In this document: positions 63,949 through 64,000 of the stretch, piece by piece | How positions within the stretch are numbered: the stretch's first letter is position 1 | How the letters are laid out: each line of letters opens with the position of its first letter | Source of the DNA: Gemmatimonadota bacterium | Lineage (GTDB): Bacteria; JAAXHH01 | Direction of reading: 5' to 3' | Length of the DNA: 64,000 bases | Assembly (NCBI GenBank): GCA_026705925.1 | Contig: JAPOZT010000028.1 | Coordinates: forward strand, 1 to 64,000 | Program-made: the position numbers and the translations under genes | The notes under the pieces: generated by a model | The model's input: only the letters and a program-made list of their open reading frames with translations | Told to the model about the DNA's origin: nothing | Databases searched by the model: none

Positions 63949-64000
63949 ATATTGAGGGTAGAAGGCGTTCCGTCTGGCAACCGCATGCCACGGGTGCGGT

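Overview
The window reads as a chromosomal segment of a GC-rich (clearly above 55% by eye) Gram-negative-type (diderm) bacterium. It encodes an MsbA-like exporter with several lipopolysaccharide-type glycosyltransferases, a PpiD/SurA-like periplasmic folding factor, Lgt, MreBCD, and a MurE with the DNPR motif of meso-diaminopimelate-adding enzymes. Clear promoters have TTGACA -35 boxes with 16-17 bp spacers, so the housekeeping sigma factor looks sigma70-like and not Bacteroidota-like. A PASTA-bearing FtsI, a phosphofructokinase with the pyrophosphate-type signature, and the mix of neighbours suggest an uncultivated lineage of the FCB neighbourhood (for example Latescibacterota or Gemmatimonadota-like). 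That placement is inference, with low confidence. No transposase, phage gene, CRISPR array or rRNA was seen.

Layout. (1) 1-11.9 kb: cell-surface glycan cluster (GT4, MsbA-like ABC exporter, three GT9 and three GT2 glycosyltransferases, a methyltransferase), interrupted by a two-subunit sodium:solute symporter (DUF4212 plus large subunit). (2) 11.9-21.8 kb: housekeeping block: RNase G, L21, L27, phosphohexomutase, PpiD-like protein on the minus strand, then rpmE-prfA-prmC-proC. (3) 22.1-36.3 kb: dcw cluster mraZ-rsmH-ftsL-ftsI-murE-murF-ftsW-murC-murB-ftsQ-ftsA-ftsZ, preceded by an AT-rich leader with a promoter and three 10-nt-spaced GTGGG boxes, the expected MraZ operator. mraY, murD and murG are missing from their usual slots. 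(4) 36.3-40.1 kb: valS and a PHP phosphoesterase. (5) 40.1-46.5 kb: elongasome cluster mreB-mreC-mreD-mrdA-rodA-lgt. (6) 46.5-50.1 kb: a repeat-rich spacer, comF, PPi-type pfk, tpiA, secG and tRNA-Leu(GAG). (7) 50.2-64 kb: accessory metabolism and transport: two paralogous family-5 solute-binding proteins without permeases, a class V aminotransferase, Rieske protein, amidohydrolase, aldo/keto reductase, CorC-like protein, SRPBCC protein, TIGR01777 epimerase, AbgT-type transporter and an APC permease.

The most unusual property is distributed. Short tandem repeats are inserted at many places, both in intergenic DNA and in frame inside otherwise conserved housekeeping genes (msbA-like, DUF4212, pgm, prmC, murE, murC, ftsQ, valS, PHP, a solute-binding protein, abgT). 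Periods inside genes are multiples of three (9, 15, 30, 36 bp) and the repeats fall in predicted loops or termini. Several periods between genes are not multiples of three (17, 23, 25, 29 bp). Some units share a common core such as CCAGGCGGACC. This looks like a genome-wide repeat-expansion process filtered by selection on reading frame, and it is the best candidate for something undescribed here.
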